Shown: positions 31,040 through 38,778 of the stretch, one piece after another | How the letters are laid out: every line of letters starts with the position of its first letter | Position numbering within the stretch: the stretch's first letter is position 1 | Assembly: GCF_016862275.1 (NCBI RefSeq) | Contig: NZ_BOMQ01000004.1 | Location: 94,242-158,241, forward strand | DNA length: 64,000 nt | DNA from: Actinoplanes nipponensis | GTDB taxonomy: Bacteria; Actinomycetota; Actinomycetes; Mycobacteriales; Micromonosporaceae | Direction of reading: 5' to 3' | The notes under the pieces: generated by a model | The model's database searches: none | Seen by the model: only the letters and a program-made list of their open reading frames with translations | What the model was told of the DNA's origin: nothing | Program-made: the position numbers and the translations under genes

Positions 31040-31800
31040 CGGACGAGATGGTGCGCGCGGAGAACGTGCACAAGTCCTTCGGCTCGCTGGAGGTCCTCAA
31101 GGGCATCGACCTGGTGGTCAGGCCGGGCGAGGTGTGCTGCGTGCTGGGGCCGTCCGGCTCCGGCAAGTCGACCTTCCTGCGCTGCATCAACCACCTCGAG
31201 AAGATCAACGCCGGCCGGATCTTCGTCGACGGCGACCTGATCGGCTACCGCGAACGCGGCGGCAAGCTGCACGAGCTCAAGGAGAAGGAGGTCGCCGCGC
31301 AGCGCCGGGCCATCGGCATGGTGTTCCAGCGGTTCAACCTCTTCCCGCACATGACGGTGCTGCAGAACGTCATGGAGGCGCCCTGCCGGGTCAAGCGGGA
31401 GAACAAGAACGAGGTCCGCGACCGGGCGGCCGCGCTGCTCGACCGGGTCGGCCTGGCCGACAAGATCGACGGGTACCCCAGCCAGCTCTCCGGCGGCCAG
31501 CAGCAGCGGGTGGCGATCGCCCGGGCGCTGGCCATGCGGCCCAAGCTGATGCTCTTCGACGAGCCCACCAGCGCGCTCGACCCCGAGCTGGTCGGCGAGG
31601 TGCTGGACGTGATGAAGGACCTGGCCCGCGACGGCATGACCATGGTCGTGGTGACCCACGAGATCGGCTTCGCCCGCGAGGTCGGCGACTCGCTGATCTT
31701 CATGGACGGCGGCGTCGTGGTCGAGCAGGGACCCCCGCGCGAGGTCATCGGCAATCCGCAGCAAGAACGAACCCAGGCATTCCTGAGCAAGGTGCTGTAA
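31036..31800 (+). CDS. Polar amino acid ABC transporter ATPase
   Basis: ATP-binding subunit, 254 residues. Walker [10 protein letters not shown] near residue 39, Q-loop [14 protein letters not shown], signature [15 protein letters not shown], Walker [15 protein letters not shown] and the switch His in VVTHEI are all intact. An insertion between Walker A and the Q-loop (about residues 70-90, rich in Lys/Glu) is somewhat longer than in GlnQ but common in actinobacterial homologues. It is the last gene of the uptake operon; polA begins 54 bp later with its own promoter. Confidence 0.95.
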   Translation: MTDEMVRAENVHKSFGSLEVLKGIDLVVRPGEVCCVLGPSGSGKSTFLRCINHLEKINAGRIFVDGDLIGYRERGGKLHELKEKEVAAQRRAIGMVFQRFNLFPHMTVLQNVMEAPCRVKRENKNEVRDRAAALLDRVGLADKIDGYPSQLSGGQQQRVAIARALAMRPKLMLFDEPTSALDPELVGEVLDVMKDLARDGMTMVVVTHEIGFAREVGDSLIFMDGGVVVEQGPPREVIGNPQQERTQAFLSKVL

Positions 31801-31823
31801 AGCAGGCGGGGCGGTCCCGGTTC

Positions 31824-31846
31824 TTGTCGTACGGCGAGACTAGAGT
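31824..31846 (+). promoter_or_regulatory. Damage-type (RecA-NDp/PafBC-like) promoter of polA
   Basis: TTGTCG (31824-31829), then exactly 11 nt, then TAGAGT (31841-31846). The start codon GTG 31855 lies 8 nt after the -10, which means a leaderless mRNA. The mycobacterial consensus is TTGTCRGTG-N8-TAnnnT, which also has 11 nt between TTGTCR and the -10. Confidence 0.65.
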
Positions 31847-31854
31847 TCAGCGAC

Positions 31855-34548
31855 GTGAGTGACGACGCCCAGACCCCCCGCTTGCTGCTGCTCGACGGGC
31901 ACTCGCTGGCCTATCGCGCCTACTTCGCGCTGCCGGTGGAGAATTTCTCGACGCAGACGGGCCAGCCGACCAACGCCGTGTTCGGCTTCACCTCGATGCT
32001 GATCAACATGCTGCGGGACGAGAAGCCCACGCACATCGTGGTCGCCTTCGACGTCTCCCGGGTGTCGTTCCGCACCGAGAAGTACGCGGAGTACAAGGCC
32101 GGCCGGTCCGAGACCCCGACGCCCTTCCTGGGCCAGGTCAGCCTGGTCAAGGAGGTCCTCGAGGCGCTGCGCATCCCGGTGGTGGAGAAGCCCGGCTACG
32201 AGGCCGACGACGTGATCGCCACGCTGTCGACCCAGGCCCGCGCGGCCGGCATGGAGGTGGTCATCTCCACCGGCGACCGCGACGCGTTCCAGCTGGCCGG
32301 CGAGCACACCACGATCCTCTACCCGGTCCGCGGCGTCTCCGAGGTCTGGCGGATGACCCCCGAGGCCATCGAGACCAAGTACGGCGTCCCCCCGCACCTC
32401 TACCGCGACAAGGCCGCCCTGGTCGGCGAGTCCAGCGACAACCTGACCGGGGTGCCCGGCGTCGGCGACAAGACCGCGGCCAAGTGGATCCTGCAGTACG
32501 GCGGCCTGGACGGCATCATCGCGCACGTCGACGAGATCAAGGGCAAGGCCGGCGAGAGCCTGCGTGCCCACCTGGCCGACGTCATGCGCAACTACGACCT
32601 CAACGCCCTGGTCTGCGACCTCGAGCTGCCGTTGCGCCCGGAGGACGTCAAGTGGCCGGGCTGGGACCGCGAGGCGGTGCACCAGGTCTTCGACGCGCTC
32701 GAGTTCCGGGTGCTGCGCGAGCGGCTGTATGCGTACCTCGAGGCCGTCGAGCCCGAGGCCGAGTCCGGCTTCGACCTGGCCGGCTCGGTGCTGGGCGTCG
32801 GCCAGGTGGCCGGCTGGCTGGCCGAGCACGCCCGGCAGGCCCCGGTCGGGGTCGCCGTCACCGGCCGCTTCGGCCGCGGCACCGGCGAGCTGACCGGCAT
32901 CGCGGTGGCCACCGGCGACGGCCCGGCGGCCTGGTTCGACCCGGCCGCGCTGGAGGAGGCCGACGAGCGCGCGGTCGCCGAGTGGCTGGCCGACCCCGAG
33001 CGACCGAAGATCATCCACGAGGCCAAGCCGGCCATGCTGGCCTTCCGCGCGCACGGCTGGGCGCTCGCCGGCGTCCGCGTCGACACCGCCCTGGCGGCCT
33101 ACCTGGCCAAGCCCGACCAGCGCGCGTACGACCTGACCGACCTGGCGCTGCGCTACCTCAAGCGCGAGCTGCGCGTCGACGCCCCGCAGACCGGCCAGCT
33201 CACGCTGGAGGGCCTGGGCGAGGACGAGGGCACGGCCGAGCAGAACGTGATGCTGCGCGCCCGCGCCACCCTCGACCTGGCCGACACCATCACCGAGGAG
33301 CTGTCCCGCGACGACGGGGCCTCGCAGCGCCTGCTGGCCGAGGTGGAGCAGCCGCTGGCCATCGTGCTGGGCGAGATGGAGCACGTCGGCATCGCCGCCG
33401 ACACCGAATACCTGTCGGAGCTGGAGGCGCACTTCGCCGCCGAGGTGAAGGCGGCCCAGCAGGCGGCCCACGAGGTGGTCGGCCGCGAGTTCAACCTCGG
33501 CTCGCCCAAGCAGTTGCAGGAGATCCTGTTCACCGAGCGGGGCCTGCCCAAGACCAAGAAGATCAAGTCCGGCTACACCACCGACGCGGACGCGCTGCAG
33601 AGCCTGTTCGCGCAGACCGGCGACCCGGTGCTGGAGCACCTGCTGCGCCACCGCGACGTGGCCAAGCTGAAGTCGACGGTGGACGGCCTGCTCAAGTCGG
33701 TCTCCGACGACGGCCGCATCCACACGACGTTCAACCAGACGGTCGCGGCGACCGGCCGCCTGTCGTCGACGGACCCGAACCTGCAGAACATTCCTATCCG
33801 CACCGAGGAGGGCCGGCGCATCCGCCGCGCGTTCGTGGTCGGCGAGGGCTTCGAGCAGCTGATGACCGCCGACTACAGCCAGATCGAGATGCGCATCATG
33901 GCGCACCTGTCCGGCGACGAGGCCCTGATCGCCGCCTTCAACTCGGGCGCCGACTTCCACGCGGCCACCGCCTCGTCGGTCTTCCACGTCCCGGTCGAGG
34001 AGGTCGTGCCCGATCAGCGCCGCAAGATCAAGGCGATGAACTACGGCCTCGCGTACGGCCTGAGCGCCTTCGGCCTGTCGAACCAGCTCACCATCTCCAC
34101 CGAGGAAGCCCGCGGGCTGATGGAGGAATACTTCCAGCGCTTCGGCGGCGTCCGCGACTACCTGCAGGCAGTGGTCCGCCGGGCGGTGCAGGACGGCTAC
34201 ACGGCCACGATCCTGGGCCGCCGCCGCTACCTGCCCGACCTGAGCAGCGACAACCGCCAGCGCCGCGAAATGGCCGAACGCATGGCCCTGAACGCCCCCA
34301 TCCAGGGCTCGGCGGCCGACATCATCAAGGTGGCGATGCTCCGGGTCGACGCGGCCCTGCGCGCGGCCGGCCTGCGGTCCCGCATGCTGCTCCAGGTCCA
34401 CGACGAACTCGTCTTCGACGTGGCGCCGGGGGAGCGGGCCGAGCTCGAAGCCCTGGTGCGCCAGGAGATGGGCGGGGCCTACCCGCTGTCGGTGCCGCTG
34501 GAGGTGTCGGTGGGCGTCGGCCGCGACTGGAACGGGGCCGACCACTAG
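31855..34548 (+). CDS. polA: DNA polymerase I
   Basis: Repair and Okazaki-fragment polymerase. The 897 residues contain a 5'-3' exonuclease domain (about 1-310; LLLLDGHSLAYRAYFAL, VVISTGDRDAFQL and GVPGVGDKTAAKWI) and a degenerate 3'-5' exonuclease-like domain (about 320-500). In the latter the expected acidic residues are not apparent, as in other actinobacterial enzymes. The polymerase domain follows with motif A TADYSQIEMRIMAHLSGD, motif B (MNYGLAYGLSAFGL region) and motif C LLQVHDELVFD. The GTG start is fixed by the leaderless promoter. A terminator hairpin follows. In this lineage polA is followed by rpsA, here with about 5.4 kb of accessory sequence between. Confidence 0.97.
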   Translation: MSDDAQTPRLLLLDGHSLAYRAYFALPVENFSTQTGQPTNAVFGFTSMLINMLRDEKPTHIVVAFDVSRVSFRTEKYAEYKAGRSETPTPFLGQVSLVKEVLEALRIPVVEKPGYEADDVIATLSTQARAAGMEVVISTGDRDAFQLAGEHTTILYPVRGVSEVWRMTPEAIETKYGVPPHLYRDKAALVGESSDNLTGVPGVGDKTAAKWILQYGGLDGIIAHVDEIKGKAGESLRAHLADVMRNYDLNALVCDLELPLRPEDVKWPGWDREAVHQVFDALEFRVLRERLYAYLEAVEPEAESGFDLAGSVLGVGQVAGWLAEHARQAPVGVAVTGRFGRGTGELTGIAVATGDGPAAWFDPAALEEADERAVAEWLADPERPKIIHEAKPAMLAFRAHGWALAGVRVDTALAAYLAKPDQRAYDLTDLALRYLKRELRVDAPQTGQLTLEGLGEDEGTAEQNVMLRARATLDLADTITEELSRDDGASQRLLAEVEQPLAIVLGEMEHVGIAADTEYLSELEAHFAAEVKAAQQAAHEVVGREFNLGSPKQLQEILFTERGLPKTKKIKSGYTTDADALQSLFAQTGDPVLEHLLRHRDVAKLKSTVDGLLKSVSDDGRIHTTFNQTVAATGRLSSTDPNLQNIPIRTEEGRRIRRAFVVGEGFEQLMTADYSQIEMRIMAHLSGDEALIAAFNSGADFHAATASSVFHVPVEEVVPDQRRKIKAMNYGLAYGLSAFGLSNQLTISTEEARGLMEEYFQRFGGVRDYLQAVVRRAVQDGYTATILGRRRYLPDLSSDNRQRREMAERMALNAPIQGSAADIIKVAMLRVDAALRAAGLRSRMLLQVHDELVFDVAPGERAELEALVRQEMGGAYPLSVPLEVSVGVGRDWNGADH

Positions 34549-34578
34549 GGCGTCCGCGCCCCGCTGCCCCCTGTCCCC

Positions 34579-34622
34579 GCGCCCGGCGCGCCGATGGCTG
34601 ATCCTTCGGCCGCGCCGGGCGC
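34579..34622 (+). terminator. Terminator hairpin after polA
   Basis: GCGCCCGGCGCG (34579-34590) pairs perfectly with CGCGCCGGGCGC (34611-34622). Inside the loop CCGA and TCGG can pair as well. It lies 31 nt after the polA stop and has no U tract. Confidence 0.65.
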
Positions 34623-35076
34623 GCACGGTTGACCCCTGTGGGCTGCTCACAGGGCTGTGGTGGCCACACGTCTATCGCTGGTTCCTGCCCGTCGCCCCTG
34701 TCGTGCTGCCGTGCGAGGCCGCGCTGGGTGGCCTGCTGATACCCGCCCCTCTGCCTGCGCCCCGATCTGGTTCTGCCGCCCGCCGCCGGTGTTCGCCTCC
34801 CGTAGCCGCGTCTTTCCGTGCGGCCACAGCTCCGCCCGCCCGGGCACTTCGTCCGTGCGTTCTGTTCCGCGCATTGGTGCCGGTGTCGTCTGTGCCTCTC
34901 GTGCCGGCTTCCCTTCTGCTGGACTTCCTCGGTAAGGGCGCATCTGTCTCGCCCGCAGGCCGTCGCATCCTCGACCGCGGCCCTCGTCCACCACCCCGCG
35001 GTCCTTCGCACTCAGCTTCTGTCCTCAAAGGATCGACTTGGGCGGTGGCCCAGCATCGATTCAAGATGACACTAGC

Positions 35077-35107
35077 GCCAATAGGTTTGTTGTGGAAACC
35101 TATTGGC
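35077..35107. repeat. Perfect 12-bp A/T-rich inverted repeat
   Basis: GCCAATAGGTTT (35077-35088) and AAACCTATTGGC (35096-35107) are exact complements with a 7-nt loop GTTGTGG. At roughly 42% G+C in the arms it stands out from the surrounding DNA. It could be an operator, an RNA hairpin or a mobile-element end; nothing on either side identifies it. Confidence 0.85.
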
Positions 35108-35353
35108 ATGTCTGTGCAAGCGGTCGTTGCTGGGGCGTCGTGTCGCTGCCGTTCGCCACCCCTTGTGGTGGCGCGTTCTCCGGCCGTGCTCGTAGGCCGA
35201 GAGACCTGTGTGGACACGCCGGGTTTGCCTCCGCCATCGTCTACTGGGGTGCCTCTACCCACCGCTCGCCGTCACGCCGCTTGGGCCGTGGCGGGGTGCT
35301 GTCGCCGGATAGCGCGGGTCCCCGCTCTCGCAAAGTGACCGCGGTCCTTGCGG

Positions 35354-35472
35354 CACGGCGGTCCTTGCGACACGGCGGTCCTTGGGACACGGCGGTCCTT
35401 GGGACACGGCGGTCCTTGGGACACGGCGGTCCTTGGGACACGGCGGTCTTTGCGACACGGCGGCGTTGCGGC
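35354..35472. repeat. 17-bp tandem array, seven copies
   Basis: Unit CACGGCGGTCCTTGGGA starts at 35354, 35371, 35388, 35405, 35422, 35439 and 35456, an exact 17-bp period. The central four copies are identical; the outer ones diverge (GCGA for GGGA, TCTTT for TCCTT). Seventeen is not a multiple of three, so the array cannot encode a constant peptide repeat, which argues against coding. There are no spacers, so it is not a CRISPR array. Confidence 0.92.
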
Positions 35473-35650
35473 TCGGCGGCGTTGCGGTCCTGCCCGGTTG
35501 CGGCTCGCCGGCGTTGCGGTCCTGCGGTCTTGCAGCGTTGCGTCATGCAGGATGGCCTCTTGCGGATCGGCGATCTTGCGGCACTGCGGCACTGCGGCAC
35601 TTCGGCGCGGCGGCGTGGCGGCACCGCCGGCCTGCGGGCCTGCCGGCCTG

Positions 35651-35990
35651 CCGGCCTTGCGGTCCTGATCCCCAGTCCCGCCCCTACCCCTCGCGCAGGG
35701 TGGCCGATCCCACCCTCCGCTCAACGAACTCGACGACGAATCGGATCAACGATCCGGCTCGGCGGCGCTGCGGCACGGTGCCCTTGCTGCGCACCGCGGC
35801 ACCGCGGCACCGCGGCACGGCGGCACGGCGGCACGGCACGGCGCCACGGCGGCACTGCCGGCCTGACGGCCTTGCGGTCCCGATGCCCGGTCCCGCCCGC
35901 ATCCCTCACGCCGGGCGGAACCAACCCCACCCTCCGCTCGACGAACTCAACGAACTCGACGACAAGTCGGACCAACGATCCGGCTCAGCA
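35651..35990. repeat. Two diverged direct copies of a ~115-bp block
   Basis: The block CCTTGCGGTCC ... CCCACCCTCCGCTC ... ACGATCCGGCTC occurs at about 35651-35765 and again at about 35869-35990. The second copy has small insertions (for example an extra AACGAACTC near 35948). The copies are separated by GCGGCACC-type runs. This looks like an old local duplication. Confidence 0.75.
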
Positions 35991-36200
35991 TCCTCACCTC
36001 CTCCCGCCCCTCACCGCCGCACACGAGGCGATCCGGCTTCCCGCTCGCCCGTACCGACCCAACCCGCCGGCAACCTTTCCCAGCACCGGAACGTGTTGCC
36101 AACAGCGCGATCCAGTCCGAGTCGACCGGAGCTACGCCGTCCACCAAGGAGACAGCGCGGCTCATGCCCGCACCGCAACCATCAACACCCAGGAGGACCG

Positions 36201-37379
36201 ATGACCACCGCACTGACCCGCCGACACCTGCTCACCGCCGCGCTCGCCACCGGGGTCGCCGTACCGCTCGGCGGCGCCGGTCGCGCCTGGGCGGCCCCGG
36301 CGGCGTCCGGCCACGGCCGGCTCACGTTGCCAACGCCCACCGGGCCGCACCGCCTCGGCATCGTGTCGCTGCGTCTCGTCGACCGGGCGCGCCCGGACCC
36401 GGTCGCCGGTCCCGGACACCATCGCGAGTTGATGGCCAGCGTCTGGTATCCCGCCGACCGGGACGCCCGGCGCCATCCGGTCGTACGGTGGATGCCTGAA
36501 GCGTCGTGGCGCGCGCTGCTCGCGTCCGGCGGCTTCGACCCGGATGCCGCGGCGGCGCCCCGCACGGCCGGCCACGAGGGAGCTCCGGCGTTGCGGGCGG
36601 CGGGACGGCTGCCCGTGATCCTGTACTCGCACGGCGCCGGCAGCAACCGGGCCGACGCCACCATCATGGTCCAGGAACTGGTCAGCCACGGCTACGTCGT
36701 GGTCACGGTGGATCACACGTACGACGCGTACAGCGAGTTCCCCGGCGGCAGGCTGTCGGTGCCGGCCGAACTGTCGTTCACGCCGTGGGATTCCTGCGCC
36801 GACATGCGTTTCGTTCTCGACCGCATCGAGGACGTCGCCGCCGGTCGCAATCCGGACGCCGACCGCCGTCCGCTGCCGGCCGGGCTGGGCGCCGTGCTCG
36901 ATCTGCGCCGCGTCGGCATGGCCGGCTGGTCGAAGGGGGCGACCTCGACCGCCCTGCTCATGAACACCGACCGGCGGGTCCGGGCCGGACTCAGCCTCGA
37001 CGGGCCGATGCAGTCGCAACCGCCGGTCGCCGGCCTCGACCGGCCGTTCATGCTGATGACCGCGGAGTTCACCCGGGCCGCCGAGCCGAGCGTCGAGGAG
37101 TTCTGGTCGCGGTTGTCCGGGTGGCGGCTCAACGTGCAGGCCGAGGGCGCGGTGCACTCGTCGTACATCGACCACCAGTGGCTGGTCCCGCAGCTGGCGC
37201 GGATCGTGGGGATGAGCGACGAGGAGCTCGCCGGCTGGATCGGCACCCTGGACCCCGTCCGGGCGGTACGGATCCAGCAGGCGTACCCGCTCGCGTTCTT
37301 CGACCTGCACCTGCGTCGCCGCGGACACCTGCTCGACGGTCCGAGCCCGGCGTTCCCCGAGGTGCGGTTCATCGCCTGA
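36201..37379 (+). CDS. Tat-exported alpha/beta hydrolase (PAF-acetylhydrolase/lipase-like)
   Basis: 392 residues. The N-terminus is a twin-arginine signal peptide (LTRRHLLTAALATGVAVPLG, cleavage likely after AWA), so the enzyme should be folded before export. The mature part resembles platelet-activating-factor acetylhydrolase and related esterases: oxyanion region LPVILYSHGAGSNRADATI, nucleophile Ser244 in MAGWSKGATS (GxSxG), and a candidate catalytic His in GAVHSSYIDHQW near residue 320. No lipobox is present. ATG 36201 has AGGAGG 5 nt upstream. It is isolated between the repeat island and an ArsR gene. Substrate (lipid or polyester) is unknown. Confidence 0.85.
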   Translation: MTTALTRRHLLTAALATGVAVPLGGAGRAWAAPAASGHGRLTLPTPTGPHRLGIVSLRLVDRARPDPVAGPGHHRELMASVWYPADRDARRHPVVRWMPEASWRALLASGGFDPDAAAAPRTAGHEGAPALRAAGRLPVILYSHGAGSNRADATIMVQELVSHGYVVVTVDHTYDAYSEFPGGRLSVPAELSFTPWDSCADMRFVLDRIEDVAAGRNPDADRRPLPAGLGAVLDLRRVGMAGWSKGATSTALLMNTDRRVRAGLSLDGPMQSQPPVAGLDRPFMLMTAEFTRAAEPSVEEFWSRLSGWRLNVQAEGAVHSSYIDHQWLVPQLARIVGMSDEELAGWIGTLDPVRAVRIQQAYPLAFFDLHLRRRGHLLDGPSPAFPEVRFIA

Positions 37380-37671
37380 CGCGCGTCGCGTGACCGCCCG
37401 GTCCGCGCCACCCTCGCCGGTCGGGGGTGGTGATGTAGGACACGTCCGCGCGAAGGGCCTGCCCTTTCGTGCGGTTCTCCCGGGCCGAGCGGTCATCGTC
37501 GATGGGCAGGCCGGCGCCACCTGCACCGTCCACCTCGGATTCCGTAGGCAGGTGCGGGGCCCGTCGACTCGGCGCGGTCGCGGAGGAAACCGTTGCTGTG
37601 TCATGCATCCTGGCCCTGCGCAACTGCCGCCTGGCCGTCCGCGGTTGTCGGCCGGGTGGCCGAATCCGAGA

Positions 37672-37689
37672 CTTGCTTCGGTTTGCAAG
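37672..37689 (+). promoter_or_regulatory. Putative operator upstream of the ArsR-family gene
   Basis: CTTGC (37672-37676) and GCAAG (37685-37689) form a perfect inverted repeat with an 8-nt spacer, 10 nt before the start codon. This is a likely autoregulatory site. The region 37380-37671 holds no supported gene. Confidence 0.45.
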
Positions 37690-37698
37690 GGTGGGCTG

Positions 37699-38061
37699 AT
37701 GCCGAGTTCTACGACCGAGATGGCGTCGTCCAGCGCCTGGGTGCCCGTCGTCCGCCGGCCCCTCGACGCCGACCAGGCGCGTGCCTTCGCGCCGATGTTC
37801 AAGGCCCTGGGCGATCCGGTGCGGCTGCGGCTGCTCTCGATGATCGCGTCGGCCGGCGGGGGAGAGGTGTGCGTCTGCGATCTCACCGGCTCGTTCCAGC
37901 TGACCGGCCCGACGATCTCCCACCACCTGAAGGTGCTGCGCGAAGCCGGTCTGGTCGACAGCGACCGTCGCGGCACGTGGGTCTACTACCGGCTCGTGCC
38001 GGCGGCGCTCGCGTTACTCGCCGGCCTGCTGGACGTCGGTTCGGTCGCCGCGGGGGTGTGA
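37699..38061 (+). CDS. ArsR/SmtB-family transcriptional regulator
   Basis: Winged-helix metalloregulator of 120 residues. After a hydrophilic start, the core runs FKALGDPVRLRLLSMI, then EVCVCDLTGSFQLTGPTIS with the CxC pair in the helix that binds arsenite in classical ArsR, the recognition helix HHLKVLREAGLV and wing RGTWVYYRLV. The CVC motif suggests As(III)/Sb(III) sensing, but no arsenic efflux or reductase gene lies nearby, so the target is uncertain. ATG 37699 follows GGGTGGG and a probable operator at 37672-37689. A very strong inverted repeat (38151-38219) follows the gene. Confidence 0.88.
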   Translation: MPSSTTEMASSSAWVPVVRRPLDADQARAFAPMFKALGDPVRLRLLSMIASAGGGEVCVCDLTGSFQLTGPTISHHLKVLREAGLVDSDRRGTWVYYRLVPAALALLAGLLDVGSVAAGV

Positions 38062-38150
38062 GTCGGGTCGGCACGCAGTAGCGGAGGACTTCGTGCCGAG
38101 CCGGGACCGCGGGTCAGGGGTACTTCAGGCTGGGTCGATCGGGCCGCGCC

Positions 38151-38219
38151 GCCGCGAGGCGGGGAAACCTGGCCGGCTCATGCAACCGACGAGGACGTGC
38201 CGTTTCCCCGCCTCGCGGC
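38151..38219. terminator. 18-bp perfect inverted repeat between convergent genes
   Basis: GCCGCGAGGCGGGGAAAC (38151-38168) is exactly complementary to 38202-38219, with a 33-nt loop. It lies 90 bp after the ArsR stop and 28 bp from the end of the minus-strand DUF3140 gene, so a bidirectional terminator is the simplest reading. An 18-bp perfect stem with a long loop would also fit a small mobile-element remnant. Confidence 0.6.
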
Positions 38220-38246
38220 ACCACCGACCATCGATCCCTCCGCCGT

Positions 38247-38570
38247 CTACTTCTTCAGCGGATCGTGACCCCAGTTCATCAACGAATACCGCCACTTCGT
38301 CTCCTTGACGTCCCCGCTCGGCCGCTGGGCCAGATGCCGGTGCACATAGCCGGTCACCTTCCGCATGTGCTCCTCGTCGGCCGGCGTCAGGTCACCCTTG
38401 CGGGCGTGCAGCAGCTTGACGATCTTCCGGCCGGAGTCGTGACCCACCGATTCGGCGCCCTCGGACTTCTTCTGGCCGACCTCCCGGGACTCCTCGGTCC
38501 CGAGCCACTTCTCCAGCTCGCCGGCGGTCATGTTCACCGCCGCGCGGAACTCCTCGTACACGTCAGTCAC
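38247..38570 (-). CDS. DUF3140 family protein
   Basis: 107 residues, soluble and charged. It matches my memory of the DUF3140 family: MTDVYEEFRAAVNMTAGELE, W-L near residue 22, then KKSEGAESVGHDSGRKIVKL, an Asp/Glu-rich turn and YVHRHLAQRP before KWRYSLMNWGHDPLK. The function is unknown. It is the third gene of a minus-strand operon and overlaps the DUF2945 stop by 8 bp. The pairing of DUF2945 with DUF3140 recurs in actinobacteria. Confidence 0.85.
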   Translation of the reverse strand: MTDVYEEFRAAVNMTAGELEKWLGTEESREVGQKKSEGAESVGHDSGRKIVKLLHARKGDLTPADEEHMRKVTGYVHRHLAQRPSGDVKETKWRYSLMNWGHDPLKK

Positions 38571-38778
38571 GGTGCAGCGCCCCCGGCTTGTGCACGGCCT
38601 CGCGGCCCGTCTTGTCGCTCTTGACCTTGTACTGCGGGTCGTCCTTCGACGCGTCGACCGTGCGGCCGGCCGCCTCGGTGCGCTTGGTGATCTTCTGCTC
38701 GACCGTGCCCTCGACCTTCTGGCCGTGGCTGCTCCACGACACGTGGTCGCCCTTGCCCAGCTTCTCGTCAGGTGTCAT
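38563..38778 (-). CDS. DUF2945 family protein (small Tudor-like)
   Basis: 71 residues, basic. The family pattern is clear: KLGKGDHVSWSSHGQKVEG then TVEQKITKRTEAAGRTV, DDPQYKVKSDKTGREAVHKP. This is a beta-rich SH3/Tudor-like fold, described elsewhere as a hypervirulence-associated domain, with unknown partner. It sits between the methyltransferase (4-bp overlap, ATGA) and DUF3140 (8-bp overlap), so all three are translationally coupled. Confidence 0.87.
   Translation of the reverse strand: MTPDEKLGKGDHVSWSSHGQKVEGTVEQKITKRTEAAGRTVDASKDDPQYKVKSDKTGREAVHKPGALHRD

Larger units (their letters stand above)
34623..36200 (+). other. 1.6-kb gene-free island of low-complexity and repeated DNA
   Basis: No frame here looks like a protein; the long frames are Arg/Gly/Thr-rich shadows of repeats. 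From 34640 to 35040 the plus strand is pyrimidine-rich. An A/T-rich 12-bp inverted repeat lies at 35077-35107, a 17-bp tandem array at 35354-35472, GCGGCAC-type triplet-like runs near 35580-35640 and 35780-35850, and two diverged copies of a roughly 115-bp block at 35651-35765 and 35869-35990. The last 100 bp carry the leader of the hydrolase gene. Insertion of mobile DNA, decay of an old gene, or a non-coding RNA locus are all possible. Confidence 0.6.

Noticed and set aside
35354..35472. CRISPR-like array
   Set aside because: Units are contiguous 17-mers without spacers and no cas gene is in the window.
35272..35724. Minus-strand frame with peptide repeats (KDRRVPRTAVSQGPPCP)
   Set aside because: The peptide repeat is a three-frame reading of the 17-bp DNA repeat; there is no ribosome site, no homologous look and no constant-frame unit.
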